Origin: Pseudomonas iridis
Lineage (GTDB): Bacteria > Pseudomonadota > Gammaproteobacteria > Pseudomonadales > Pseudomonadaceae
Reading direction: 5' to 3'
Assembly: GCF_017980685.1 (NCBI RefSeq)
Contig: NZ_JACXXO010000003.1
Location: 186,001 to 250,000 of the forward strand
Length of the DNA stretch: 64,000 nucleotides
The position numbers and the translations under genes are program-made. The notes below the pieces were generated by a model that was not told where the DNA came from, did no database searches, and was given only the letters and a program-made list of their open reading frames with translations. Positions 44,301 through 51,761 of this stretch are shown here, in pieces; the stretch's first letter is position 1; every line of letters begins with the position of its first letter.

Positions 44301-46117
44301 GTCGACTCATCCACACCGCTGACGATGCGGATCTGTTCCAGCGACTGTTCGGAAAAACCGTCGACCTGATGACCGAGACGCCGCATCAACTGACTCCCCT
44401 GCCAGGCCTGAGGTTGTTCGGCTTCATGCACCCAGGCGCCAGCACCGTTGTGGCTAAGACGGGGGGCATAGGCATCGCTGCGCTGCGGATGCTGGATGCG
44501 GTAATCATCCGATCCGGGCTCCGGGCGAATAACGAACGTTTCGCCCTCCAGCGGCAATACCTGCTGATCGGCCTGACGATAAATGCCCATGGCGTCAGGC
44601 CGGGCCGATTCACTCAAGTCCACCGACTGTGAATAGCGCCGCAGATCCGAATCCCATAACCGCGAGCGACCATCCGCCATATCGACAATTTTCATGCGGC
44701 CGATCAAGGGCGACGCCTTGGGCGAGACCACCGCCCCCACCAGTTGCCCACCCACCAGGAACGCACCCAGCTGAATCAGGCTTTCCACCACGCCGAGCAC
44801 ATGTTCGAACGCCTCAGTACGCAGTCCTTGAGCCCACTCGACGATCCCTTCGAACGTTTCATCCAGCAACTGGTAGGCGGTGTACGCAAGCATCAATTCA
44901 CCCAGACCAGGTACAAACGGCGCGGCGACAAATGCCCCCACCTCCAGCACGGTCAGCGCGACGTTGAGGAAGCTGTCCCAGCGAGCCCAGCGTGAATTGG
45001 CGTCCTCATCGCCAGTGGGGACTGCCCGCGTTCGAGCGTCGGCAAACAAGGTGTTCAACTTCTGCTGAAACTGGTGAAACCAGAACTCACCCTTGATTCG
45101 CGCATACCCGATCTGCAGAGCAGGTTTCAGAACAGGCGCTGGGCGCCAGGCCGGCAGTTGCTGAGAAGGAACCGGTGCATGCCATTGCAGTTTTAATAGC
45201 CGATTGTTGAGCTGAAAAAACAACTGGCCTCGGTGCTGATGCGGCACGAACCGGCTGAAGAATCGCTGGTATTGCGGTGAGCGCAGCTGTCGTGTCAGCT
45301 CGACGCCGAACTGGGTCGAAGACGCGTACTGCTTCAGCGGATGCTCGGGATCATGGGGGACATAGGCAATGACCGGAACAGTCGTTGAACTGTGCTCAAG
45401 ATCGGCGCAGACCAGCACAATCCCTGGCAACTCGACGCCCATCATCGTCAATGCATGGCAGTGGACTGCCCGCCCTTTCCAGAATAACCGTCGATCTCCC
45501 GCAGCCCACCTCTCTACCAGGCGATGAGCGTCGTGATCAATATCGCCTTTGATCAACGCCAGCCCATTGCACAGGCGCAGGGTGCTCTTCTCGTTAGCCT
45601 CGACCTTTATTTTCAGGACGGCGCTGGCAACGGGATTGGCCGGATCGAAAAAGTCTTCGAGATATCTCTGATAAGCGGCACCGGCGTCCAGCTCCCGGCA
45701 CAACGCGGTAAAAGCCGCGACGGACATTCTGGCCTTGATCGGCACGACGTCGAATTCTCCGGAGTCCGAAGGTCGGGTAATAAAGTCGCTCGCCGGGTCG
45801 TAATATTCTGCTCGGGTCTCTTTCAATTCGAAATTGTGCAGACAGCACTCAAGCAGGGTCAGGGTGCGCACCTCGAAGCCCCCCGTCATCCCGGTCGAAC
45901 GGTAAAGCCTTAGACACGTCGAGCTGACGTCTACGGTGATGTCATAGCGGTCTTTCAGCGCAGCGGTCAGCAACCCATGGGCAAACGCTTCGACTTCGGT
46001 CAGCCGCGCGAAGACTTTGTCCACCGCTTGCCGGGCAGTCCAACTCGCTGCAAGGGCGCTTTTCATCTCGTCGCGTTGCGCTGACGAGGCAGAGTGAAAC
46101 CAAGGCTGGTCTGGCAC
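41339..46117 (-). CDS. Giant effector with leucine-rich repeats and a NEL-type E3 ubiquitin ligase domain
   Basis: A 1592-residue protein. The N-terminal 1000 residues resemble the dermonecrotic-toxin-like region (DUF6543 type) found before NEL domains in Pseudomonas, with a hydrophobic stretch near residues 385-470 (TVLEVGAFVAAPFVPGLGEL). LRRs lie near residues 1105-1240 (LKVLNLSENSLTALPRRVGH, LETLDLGNNQLTL). The NEL domain follows, with the CxD catalytic signature at Cys1380-Ala-Asp1382 (NPDSCADAGAQIF). NEL enzymes ubiquitinate host proteins after delivery into eukaryotic cells. The start is GTG 46117 with a poor ribosome site, so the true start may differ. The secretion route is not shown. 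Confidence 0.8.
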   Translation of the reverse strand: MPDQPWFHSASSAQRDEMKSALAASWTARQAVDKVFARLTEVEAFAHGLLTAALKDRYDITVDVSSTCLRLYRSTGMTGGFEVRTLTLLECCLHNFELKETRAEYYDPASDFITRPSDSGEFDVVPIKARMSVAAFTALCRELDAGAAYQRYLEDFFDPANPVASAVLKIKVEANEKSTLRLCNGLALIKGDIDHDAHRLVERWAAGDRRLFWKGRAVHCHALTMMGVELPGIVLVCADLEHSSTTVPVIAYVPHDPEHPLKQYASSTQFGVELTRQLRSPQYQRFFSRFVPHQHRGQLFFQLNNRLLKLQWHAPVPSQQLPAWRPAPVLKPALQIGYARIKGEFWFHQFQQKLNTLFADARTRAVPTGDEDANSRWARWDSFLNVALTVLEVGAFVAAPFVPGLGELMLAYTAYQLLDETFEGIVEWAQGLRTEAFEHVLGVVESLIQLGAFLVGGQLVGAVVSPKASPLIGRMKIVDMADGRSRLWDSDLRRYSQSVDLSESARPDAMGIYRQADQQVLPLEGETFVIRPEPGSDDYRIQHPQRSDAYAPRLSHNGAGAWVHEAEQPQAWQGSQLMRRLGHQVDGFSEQSLEQIRIVSGVDESTLRKLHVEREQPPAMLAATIKRFTADQFIETFIAQLGSDDLQIHGKADVRMQLQLLTGHKQWPEKLSLRWLDEQGNVLWQSSSLAGKTPINLQLDHGTVADLSATLLSLLSEQDINVLLEEEFGRGVIAANVRAARLRALIVESARAQRTALVDSHVKWLEVPTAVPSAESVLLRNEFPQLPNELVSNLLTDVLPAEKQLASEQGQLSLRLKQAAREAMHEWRTTRAWEGLYLPANANLDSYRLALHSLGKLPGWSPQVLIEIRNQSFDGLLIDSVGPTSAPIRKVLLRTVQNQFQPYDAQGNSLHGAGDFYDAVLQALPDAERDSLGLGIGEGQRLRSNLQQSSITRAELRDLLDDSPLRIAVEKTQNPGYTLITERLLGTGGESSPEDRFKSLYPRATTANFNEFVRASGTPADALRLIRGRELAFKHLQKTLDDWVAIERGELLPMDQRFHKRRFAKALSQCWQAAETAGEGGYTLDLDFHWTSDFLEYLPTLDVEFAHVSELQFRHAQLRIDISQFLGYFPKLKVLNLSENSLTALPRRVGHLHALETLDLGNNQLTLTAANVTELSHLTRLQTLRLGANPMLARAPDVSAMADLQILDLHDTGITEWPTGLFTAPRSRAFDLDLQGNPIEQVPQVVPGSEQARLIARTRLSRERLSDQGREQFHAYMRSVGYDPARSYPPKGEQTSAHWLEGVTGEPRQRKQTVWDELEHEPDSQGFFEVLEKVAESADYIAEEARPALTERVWRMLDAATQNTQLREELFRMASNPDSCADAGAQIFNEMGIKVLIHEAWLAGSPEQVEFSLVQLAQGKSRLDMVNDVARANIQTRLEAGEAFIALDEDGEFTGSIDEVEVYLAFQTGLADRLELPWQSRGMLFRSIAEVSETQIDEAYQTVLSLEAGDGLVNRMIEQRFWRKYLKGRHTQAFKQNAQVYDAKAEALLDRYSAGTVSQQVYERELVGLNEERKALLKALTQGLLSKQSIAV

Positions 46118-46487
46118 TGTGGCCTGCTTTAACGCGTCCCTGTGCAGTGCTGTTCAATAGCCAGTCTGGAACATTCCCGGCAATGAAGCTGAATGTGGCA
46201 TTGCCAGCCAGAGAATCCGGCAGCGATGGCACGATATTTTTGTTGCTCAAATTCAAGCCAGGCATCGAAATTTTCATCCATGAAATTCAGATGCCCGAGT
46301 CTATCCAAGACGCAGAAACGCCATCGCGCCCTTCTGTATCAATACGTGCACAGGCCAAGAAGCGGCCATGCGTGGAAAAAAACGGCCAAATGACGTTTTT
46401 TGCGTGCTATCTGCCGCTTTGCCACCTTGCCCTGCGCGCCAGCGTCTACGATGCTTGGATAACAACGACAACACCTGAGTAACCGCC
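46118..46487. other. Intergenic region between the NEL gene and the CBS gene
   Basis: No gene is supported. A plus-strand frame at 46147-46482 lacks a ribosome site and family resemblance. The divergent promoters of the flanking genes should lie here; none stands out. Confidence 0.4.
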
Positions 46488-46928
46488 ATGAAGACCGTCG
46501 CCCAACTGCTCAAGCTCAAAGATCAGAAAAACCAGGAAGTGCACCAGATCAAGCCAGATCACATGGTGCTTGAAGCGCTGATGAAGATGGCCGAGAAAAA
46601 CGTCGGTGCCCTGCTGGTGGTGGAAGACGACAACGTGGTCGGCATCATCAGCGAGCGCGATTACGCGCGCAAACTGGTGCTGCATGGCCGCTCATCGGTG
46701 GGCACGCCGGTTCGCGACATCATGGTGGCGAACGTGATTACCGTTGATACCCACCAGACCGTCGACACGTGCCTTAGCATCATGTCGGACAAGCGCCTGC
46801 GCCACTTGCCCGTGGTGGAGAACGGCAAGTTGATTGGCTTGCTGTCGATTGGTGACCTGGTCAAGGAAGCGATTGCCGAACAAGCCGAACTGATCAAGCA
46901 ACTGGAGCAATACATTCGCGGGGAGTGA
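46488..46928 (+). CDS. CBS-domain pair protein
   Basis: A 146-residue cytosolic protein composed almost entirely of two CBS repeats. Repeat one runs from IKPDHMVLEALMKMAEKNVG to VGIISERDYARKL, and repeat two from VRDIMVANVITVDTHQTVDT to LIGLLSIGDLVKEAI. Such stand-alone Bateman modules bind adenosine nucleotides and may act as energy or redox sensors. The start has no strong ribosome site (GAGTAACCGCC). Partner protein unknown. Confidence 0.9.
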   Translation: MKTVAQLLKLKDQKNQEVHQIKPDHMVLEALMKMAEKNVGALLVVEDDNVVGIISERDYARKLVLHGRSSVGTPVRDIMVANVITVDTHQTVDTCLSIMSDKRLRHLPVVENGKLIGLLSIGDLVKEAIAEQAELIKQLEQYIRGE

Positions 46929-46997
46929 TCTCCCGAAACACCACGATCCCCTGCAGGAGTGAGCCTGCTCACTCCTACCATTGGATTTACCGCGTGT

Positions 46998-47621
46998 TCA
47001 CACGGGCCAATGCCGCGCAAACACCGGCGCCAGCACCGGATGTCGATCAATGCGCTGCAACCACGCATAAAACCCCGGACGGGTCTGACGCAGATGCTCG
47101 CGGCTGCCCGCCCAGCGCGTCACCACCGCCGCCAGCACGTCCAGCGCACCCGGTGTTTCGTCGTCCAGGTACAGCTCGGCGGAGAACTGGTCGGCAAACA
47201 CTTCCCAACTCCAGTGCAATCGCTGGCGAGCGCCGGCGATCAGGTTCTGCCGCGACGCTTCGTCGGGCATCACCAGCCAGCGCTCGGGATAGTCGACGAC
47301 GCCGATCGCCGCGTAGCAATTGCTGACGATGTAGACCAGACCGCGAATGGCCTGATCGCGCTCGTCCGCCTTGGCCGGCAGCAAACCCGATTTGGGAAAT
47401 GTCAGGCCCAGATGAATCAGAATCGCCGCGCTCTCGGTGAGCACGCTGCCATCGGGCAATTGCAGGGTCGGGATCTGCTTCAGGGGATTGAGCTTCGCCA
47501 GATCCTCGGCGGCTTCGGTACTGGCTTCGATATCAATGAAGCGATAAGCGATCTGACACAACTCCAGCGCCGCTTCGATGGCGGCTGCGCCTGAGTTGCG
47601 ATGTCCGTAGAGCTGATACAT
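46998..47621 (-). CDS. Glutathione S-transferase family protein
   Basis: A 207-residue cytosolic GST. The thioredoxin-like N-terminal domain has MYQLYGHRNSGAAAIEAALE, then NPLKQIPTLQLPDGSVLTES, in which the cis-Pro of QIPTL and the acidic-Ser pair (TESAAIL) bind glutathione. The all-helical C-terminal domain spans residues 85-205. The specific class and substrate are not assigned. It is convergent with the CBS gene. Confidence 0.88.
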   Translation of the reverse strand: MYQLYGHRNSGAAAIEAALELCQIAYRFIDIEASTEAAEDLAKLNPLKQIPTLQLPDGSVLTESAAILIHLGLTFPKSGLLPAKADERDQAIRGLVYIVSNCYAAIGVVDYPERWLVMPDEASRQNLIAGARQRLHWSWEVFADQFSAELYLDDETPGALDVLAAVVTRWAGSREHLRQTRPGFYAWLQRIDRHPVLAPVFARHWPV

Positions 47622-47771
47622 ACCCCCTCCTCAATCCCCGACAGGCCTCTGATGTAGCACTATTTATAGCTGTTGTATCCGATTTGGCCCGATTTTCCCA
47701 TGCACTCGTAGCTGCGAATCAAACCTCGCAAGAAAGCGCTGGCGGTGATTAAAAAATATTTTTCAGTCACT

Positions 47772-47800
47772 GCATCCAAACCCCTCCGTCACGGGTAGTC
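47772..47800 (+). promoter_or_regulatory. Candidate ECF-type promoter of the DUF3455-sigma-anti-sigma genes
   Basis: GCATCCAAACCCCTCCGTCA followed by CGGGTAGTC resembles promoter sequences seen before autoregulated ECF sigma operons. It lies about 60 bp upstream of the DUF3455 start. Assignment is by eye only. Confidence 0.35.
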
Positions 47801-47856
47801 CCTGTAACAGCCCTCCTCGGCTGTCAGCGGTTTACCCTTTTCGGAGAAAGACACTG

Positions 47857-48378
47857 ATGAACACCACACAGCTGATCTGCTTCACCGGTTTGCTCGCCGT
47901 CACCTCGACGACCTTCGCCCAAAGCAACTATCCGGACGCCATCAAAGTTCCGGAAGGCCACAAGATCGCATTGGAAACCACCGGGGTGGGCGAGATCACT
48001 TACGAATGCCGCGACAAGCCCAACGCTGCCGGGCAGACCGAGTGGACCTTCGTCGGCCCGAAAGCGGTGCTCAATGATCGCAGCGGCAAGCAGGTCGGCA
48101 CCTATTTCGGTCCGCCAGCCACCTGGCAGGCCAAGGACGGTTCGAAAGTCACCGGTACGCAATTGGCCGTGGCGCCGTCGACTCCGGGCAACCTGCCCTA
48201 TCAACTGGTCAAGGCCAACCCTGCTGAAGGCAAAGGCGCAATGACCGGCGTCAGCTACATCCAGCGCGTCGCGCTCAAGGGTGGCGTGGCGCCAGGCAGT
48301 GCCTGCACGGCGGATAACAAGGGCAAGCAGGAAGTGGTGAAGTATCAGGCGGATTATATTTTCTGGGCAGCGAACTGA
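47857..48378 (+). CDS. Exported DUF3455 protein
   Basis: A 173-residue protein with a signal peptide (LICFTGLLAVTSTTFAQS, cleavage near residue 21). The mature part matches DUF3455: YPDAIKVPEGHKIALETTGV, ITYECR, WTFVGPKAVLNDRSGKQVGT, then HF-like ATWQAKDGSKVTG and QRVALKGGVAPGSAC. It is probably periplasmic; no function is established. GGAGAAAG precedes the ATG. It lies upstream of an ECF sigma/anti-sigma pair and may be its target or co-regulated gene, though a REPIN separates them. Confidence 0.85.
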   Translation: MNTTQLICFTGLLAVTSTTFAQSNYPDAIKVPEGHKIALETTGVGEITYECRDKPNAAGQTEWTFVGPKAVLNDRSGKQVGTYFGPPATWQAKDGSKVTGTQLAVAPSTPGNLPYQLVKANPAEGKGAMTGVSYIQRVALKGGVAPGSACTADNKGKQEVVKYQADYIFWAAN

Positions 48379-48400
48379 CGTTACAGGCCTGACACAAAAC

Positions 48401-48497
48401 CTGTGGAAGCGGGCGTGCCCGCGATAGCGGTGGATCAGTGAAGTAGAAATTGGCTGACACGACGCCATCGCGGGCAAGCCCGCTCCCACAAGGTTCT
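48401..48497. repeat. REPIN of the GCGGGC type inside the DUF3455-sigma gap
   Basis: AAGCGGGCGTGCCCGCGATA and its inverse ATCGCGGGCAAGCCCGCTCC are about 40 bp apart. It is a different REP subtype from the AGCTGGCTTGCCAGCGAT copies. It could reduce read-through or stabilise the upstream mRNA. Confidence 0.85.
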
Positions 48498-48533
48498 GTG
48501 TGCAGAAGTTACATGTCAGCTAGATTGCACCAC

Positions 48534-49061
48534 ATGACCTTGCCTGAACCCGAATTCGATTATGAAGCCCGTCTCGCTGCCTGTGCCCGCGGCGAGCGTT
48601 CTGCCCTGCGCGATTTGTACGTGCAGGAAGGCCCGCGCCTGCTCGGTGTGACCAAACGGCTGGTGCGCGACACGGCGCTGGCGGAGGACATTGTCCATGA
48701 CGCATTTATCAAGATCTGGAACGGTGCCGCGGGGTTTGACGCTTCACGAGGTTCGGCGCGTGGCTGGATGTACAGCGTGACGCGGCATCTGGCGTTGAAT
48801 CAACTGCGTGATCACCGGCGGGAAACGCCGTTCGACGAAGACCACGAAGTGCTCGACGAGACTTTCAACGCGCAGGATCATTCGGCGCGCATCCATCGCT
48901 GCCTGGAACAACTCGACCCACAGCGCCGGCGCTGCATCCTCCACGCCTACGTCGACGGCTATACCCACGCGCAAATTTCCACGCGCCTCGGCACGCCGCT
49001 CGGCACGGTCAAGGCCTGGATCAAACGCAGCCTCAACGCCTTGCGGGAGTGCATGGGATGA
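48534..49061 (+). CDS. ECF RNA polymerase sigma factor (SigK-like)
   Basis: A 175-residue ECF sigma factor. Region 2 spans about residues 20-95 (DLYVQEGPRLLGVTKRLVRD, AEDIVHDAFIKIW, GSARGWMYSVTRHLALNQLR) and region 4 about 115-170 (LDPQRRRCILHAYVDGYTHA, STRLGTPLGTVKAWIKRSL). It overlaps the next gene by 4 bp (ATGA), implying translational coupling to its anti-sigma factor. The start at ATG 48534 lacks a strong ribosome site. The trigger signal is unknown. Confidence 0.92.
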   Translation: MTLPEPEFDYEARLAACARGERSALRDLYVQEGPRLLGVTKRLVRDTALAEDIVHDAFIKIWNGAAGFDASRGSARGWMYSVTRHLALNQLRDHRRETPFDEDHEVLDETFNAQDHSARIHRCLEQLDPQRRRCILHAYVDGYTHAQISTRLGTPLGTVKAWIKRSLNALRECMG

Positions 49062-49750
49062 CCACTGAATCGGCGCAGGAACGCGATGAACTGGCGGGAG
49101 AGTACGTGCTCGGCACGCTCTCTGCCGAACAACGGATCGAGGTGCAGAAACGCCTGCCACATGAGCCTGAACTGCGTGCGGCGGTGGATGCCTGGGAGCG
49201 GCGGTTGCTGGAACTGACGGATTTCGCCGCGCCGCAACAACCGTCAGCGCTGCTGTGGCCGCGGATCAATCGCAGCATTGATCGACTCACGCAGCCAGCA
49301 CCTTCAACCTCATGGTGGAACCTGCTGCCGCTGTGGCGCGGGTTGAGCGCTGCCGGCCTGGCCGCCACATTGGTGTTGGGCGCGATGCTGCTGACCCAGA
49401 CCACACCGAAACCGAGTTATCTGGTGGTGCTGGTCGCGCCGCAGGACAAGGCTCCGGGCTGGGTGATCCAGGCGAGCAATTCGCGGGAAATCCAGCTGAT
49501 TCCCTTGGGTGTGATGGAAGTGCCTGCGGACAAGGCGCTGGAGTTCTGGACCAAGGCTGACGGCTGGCAAGGCCCGGTATCGCTGGGGTTGGTCAAACCG
49601 GGGCAGGCGCTGTCGGTGCCCCTGGACAAGTTGCCGCCGCTGGAAGCGAATCAGCTGTTCGAGTTGACGCTTGAAGGGGCGAACGGTTCGCCAATCGGCA
49701 AGCCGACCGGGCCGATCCAGGCGATTGGCCGGGCAGTCAAAGTCCTCTGA
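49058..49750 (+). CDS. Anti-sigma factor, RskA type
   Basis: A 230-residue protein. The N-terminal cytosolic anti-sigma domain (residues 1-85: ERDELAGEYVLGTLSAEQRI, EPELRAAVDAWERRLLELTD) is followed by one transmembrane helix near residues 93-112 (LSAAGLAATLVLGAMLL) and a periplasmic RskA C-terminal domain (VVLVAPQDKAPGWVIQASNS, LEFWTKADGWQGPVSLGLVK). It would hold the sigma factor at the membrane until a periplasmic signal. No ZAS zinc motif is seen, consistent with the RskA group. Start ATG 49058 overlaps the sigma stop. Confidence 0.9.
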   Translation: MTTESAQERDELAGEYVLGTLSAEQRIEVQKRLPHEPELRAAVDAWERRLLELTDFAAPQQPSALLWPRINRSIDRLTQPAPSTSWWNLLPLWRGLSAAGLAATLVLGAMLLTQTTPKPSYLVVLVAPQDKAPGWVIQASNSREIQLIPLGVMEVPADKALEFWTKADGWQGPVSLGLVKPGQALSVPLDKLPPLEANQLFELTLEGANGSPIGKPTGPIQAIGRAVKVL

Positions 49751-49863
49751 ATCAATCATCATTGCCGTCGATGTTCACCATCACGGCAATGAAGTTCTCT
49801 TAAAAAATCTCCGGCGTAACATCTGCTCCATACCAACCCAATAACACCCCGGAGCACACCATC

Positions 49864-50343
49864 ATGAAACGCCAAACTCTTCTCAGCATCGCTTTCTCGG
49901 TTTTCGCAGTTAACGCTTTTGCCGCTACCCCGGCTCACACGATGATCGCTGCTGATGGCGCAGATCGTGTGCACCAGAGCACTATCGCCGCTGACGGCGC
50001 TGATCGCGTCAAAGGCAACACCATCGCTGCTGACGGTGCTGATCGCGTCAAAGGCAACACCATCGCTGCTGACGGTGCTGATCGTGTCAAAGGCAACACC
50101 ATCGCCGCTGACGGCGCTGATCGCGTCAAAGGCAACACCATCGCCGCCGACGGTGCTGATCGTGTCAAAGGCAACACCATCGCTGCTGACGGTGCTGATC
50201 GTGTCAAAGGCAACACCATCGCTGCTGACGGTGCTGATCGCGTCAAAGGCAACACCATTGCCGCTGATGGTTCGGATCGCCTGAATGGCAACCGTGTCGC
50301 TGAAGGTGGTGCAGATCGTCTGAACGAACTTCGTAACGCTTGA
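49864..50343 (+). CDS. Exported protein built from 13-residue repeats
   Basis: A 159-residue protein with a signal peptide (LLSIAFSVFAVNAFA, cleavage near residue 20). From residue 28 it consists of nine 13-residue units plus a final divergent one: one IAADGADRVHQST, seven identical IAADGADRVKGNT, one IAADGSDRLNGNR and a closing VAEGGADRLNELRNA. The regular Asp/Gly/Arg spacing suggests a repeating fold such as a solenoid, possibly ion-binding; no activity is known to me. It starts 113 bp after the anti-sigma gene and ends at a strong terminator. Confidence 0.88.
   Translation: MKRQTLLSIAFSVFAVNAFAATPAHTMIAADGADRVHQSTIAADGADRVKGNTIAADGADRVKGNTIAADGADRVKGNTIAADGADRVKGNTIAADGADRVKGNTIAADGADRVKGNTIAADGADRVKGNTIAADGSDRLNGNRVAEGGADRLNELRNA
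49945..50295 (+). repeat. 39-bp coding tandem repeat, nine units
   Basis: Nine 39-bp units encode the 13-residue repeats. Synonymous differences alternate between two versions (GCCGCTGACGGCGCTGATCG and GCTGCTGACGGTGCTGATCG), so units have been amplified in blocks. Expected to vary in number between strains. Not a CRISPR array: no spacers. Confidence 0.95.
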
Positions 50344-50376
50344 ATGAATGGCGTTAATCGCAACAACCCAGAGAAG

Positions 50377-50401
50377 CCCGGCTCCCGTAGCCGGGTTTTT
50401 T
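50377..50401 (+). terminator. Intrinsic terminator after the repeat-protein gene
   Basis: Stem CCCGGCT / AGCCGGG with a 5-nt loop, followed by a T-run. Confidence 0.88.
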
Positions 50402-50414
50402 ATGTCTGGGAAAG

Positions 50415-51506
50415 TTATCCGGCCTTGGCCATGCAGCGTTTGTAGCGCTCGTCCACACGTTTGGCGAACCATGCGGTGGTCAGTTTGCGGGTGATTTTCG
50501 GGCTCTGCAGCACGATCCCCGGCAGCACCGCCCGTGGCAGTGATTTGCCTTCGGCCTTTTCGGCCAGTGCAAAAACCTCTCGGTACAGCTTGGTCTCTTC
50601 GAATTCCAGGGTTTTGCCCTTCTCCAGTTGATCGCGAATGGTCGGATTGCGCATGCCCAATGACTTGCCAAGGGTACGCACCGCCAGTTCCGTGCCGCCG
50701 GGCATGATCGAGTCGTAGCGGATCAGGTCGCCATCCAGCGCCAGCGGGATACCCGATGCGCGGCTGACCGCATTCTGAAACGCCGCATTGCGGCTGGCGT
50801 ACCAACCGGCGTTGAAGTCGGCGAAGCGATAGAGCGGCTCGCGGTAGCTCACGGGGTAGCCGAGCAAATGCGCGATGCCGAAATACATGCCGCCGCGACG
50901 GCTGAACACTTCGCGGCGGATCGTGCCGTCCACCGGGTACGGATAGTCCTTGGCGTGCTGCTCGGCAAATTCGATGCTGACCTGCATCGGCCCGCCGGTG
51001 TGCACCGGATTGAAGCCTCCAAACAGCGTGCGACCCATCGGCACCATGCCGATGAACTCGTCAAAAATGGCACTCAATTCCTTTTCACTGCGCGCCGCCT
51101 TCAAGCGTTCGCTGTAGGTTTTGCCATTGGAGGAGCGTACCTGCAAGGCGCCGCTGACCAGCAAGCTTGGGATGTGGACTTTGCCGGCACGACGGTCGAT
51201 TTCGTCGCGGGCGATCTTACCCATGCCCGGCACTGTCGGGTCAGCTTGAAAGGTTGATTCCTGCTCGGTGACGGCCAGCACCGAACACAGGTTTTGCGTA
51301 GTCGGATTGATGTCCTGTGCAGCGAATGCCACGTAAATATCAGTCGCCCAGCCTTGGCGGTCAGCGATTTTCGCCGGTATCAGGCGCACGATCTCAGCCT
51401 TCACTTCGGCCGGAGGGCGCGGGGCGGGCTCGCCATTGCGCTGGCTGGCGCAACCGGCCAGCACCAGCATTGCTGCGAGGGTGATCAGTAATCGAGGGGT
51501 GTGCAT
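50415..51506 (-). CDS. DUF1615 lipoprotein
   Basis: A 363-residue protein with a lipobox (LAAMLVLAGC, Cys19), so it is probably an outer-membrane lipoprotein. The mature part matches DUF1615, with VLAVTEQESTFQADPTVPGM (a glutamate in a lysozyme-like context) and GGPMQVSIEFAEQHA, which recall lytic transglycosylase segments. Muralytic activity is plausible from these but unproven. It is convergent with the 13-residue-repeat gene and monocistronic. Confidence 0.85.
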   Translation of the reverse strand: MHTPRLLITLAAMLVLAGCASQRNGEPAPRPPAEVKAEIVRLIPAKIADRQGWATDIYVAFAAQDINPTTQNLCSVLAVTEQESTFQADPTVPGMGKIARDEIDRRAGKVHIPSLLVSGALQVRSSNGKTYSERLKAARSEKELSAIFDEFIGMVPMGRTLFGGFNPVHTGGPMQVSIEFAEQHAKDYPYPVDGTIRREVFSRRGGMYFGIAHLLGYPVSYREPLYRFADFNAGWYASRNAAFQNAVSRASGIPLALDGDLIRYDSIMPGGTELAVRTLGKSLGMRNPTIRDQLEKGKTLEFEETKLYREVFALAEKAEGKSLPRAVLPGIVLQSPKITRKLTTAWFAKRVDERYKRCMAKAG

Positions 51507-51761
51507 GTTGCTTCATCCAGTCCGTTGAGGCGGGTTCACCATACGTTCAATGGTATGGCGCAGGCTAGGACTGCGATGATCCGGGCCTGTTCCCTGACTG
51601 AACACACTCCCCTGTAGGAGCGGGGTGATGCAGCGATGATGACAAACTGATTGCAAAACGTTACTGAGAAAATCTATCATTCGCGCCTGGAGTCGCATTT
51701 GCGCAAGGAGTTCCCGCGCCGCCCCACTTTCTCACCGGCCGTGCGCCTCCAGGTATGAAAC

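Noticed and set aside
46147..46482. 111-codon plus-strand frame between the NEL and CBS genes
   Set aside because: No ribosome site, no recognised family and atypical composition.
49945..50295. Possible CRISPR array
   Set aside because: The repeats are contiguous 39-bp coding units without spacers and keep a single open frame.
49759..50805. 348-codon minus-strand repeat protein opposite the 13-residue-repeat gene
   Set aside because: Its repeats simply mirror the 39-bp units; it lacks a signal peptide and ribosome site and overlaps the DUF1615 gene.
51666..51684. Fur box upstream of the TonB-dependent receptor
   Set aside because: Only about 12 of 19 positions agree with the consensus, too weak to annotate.
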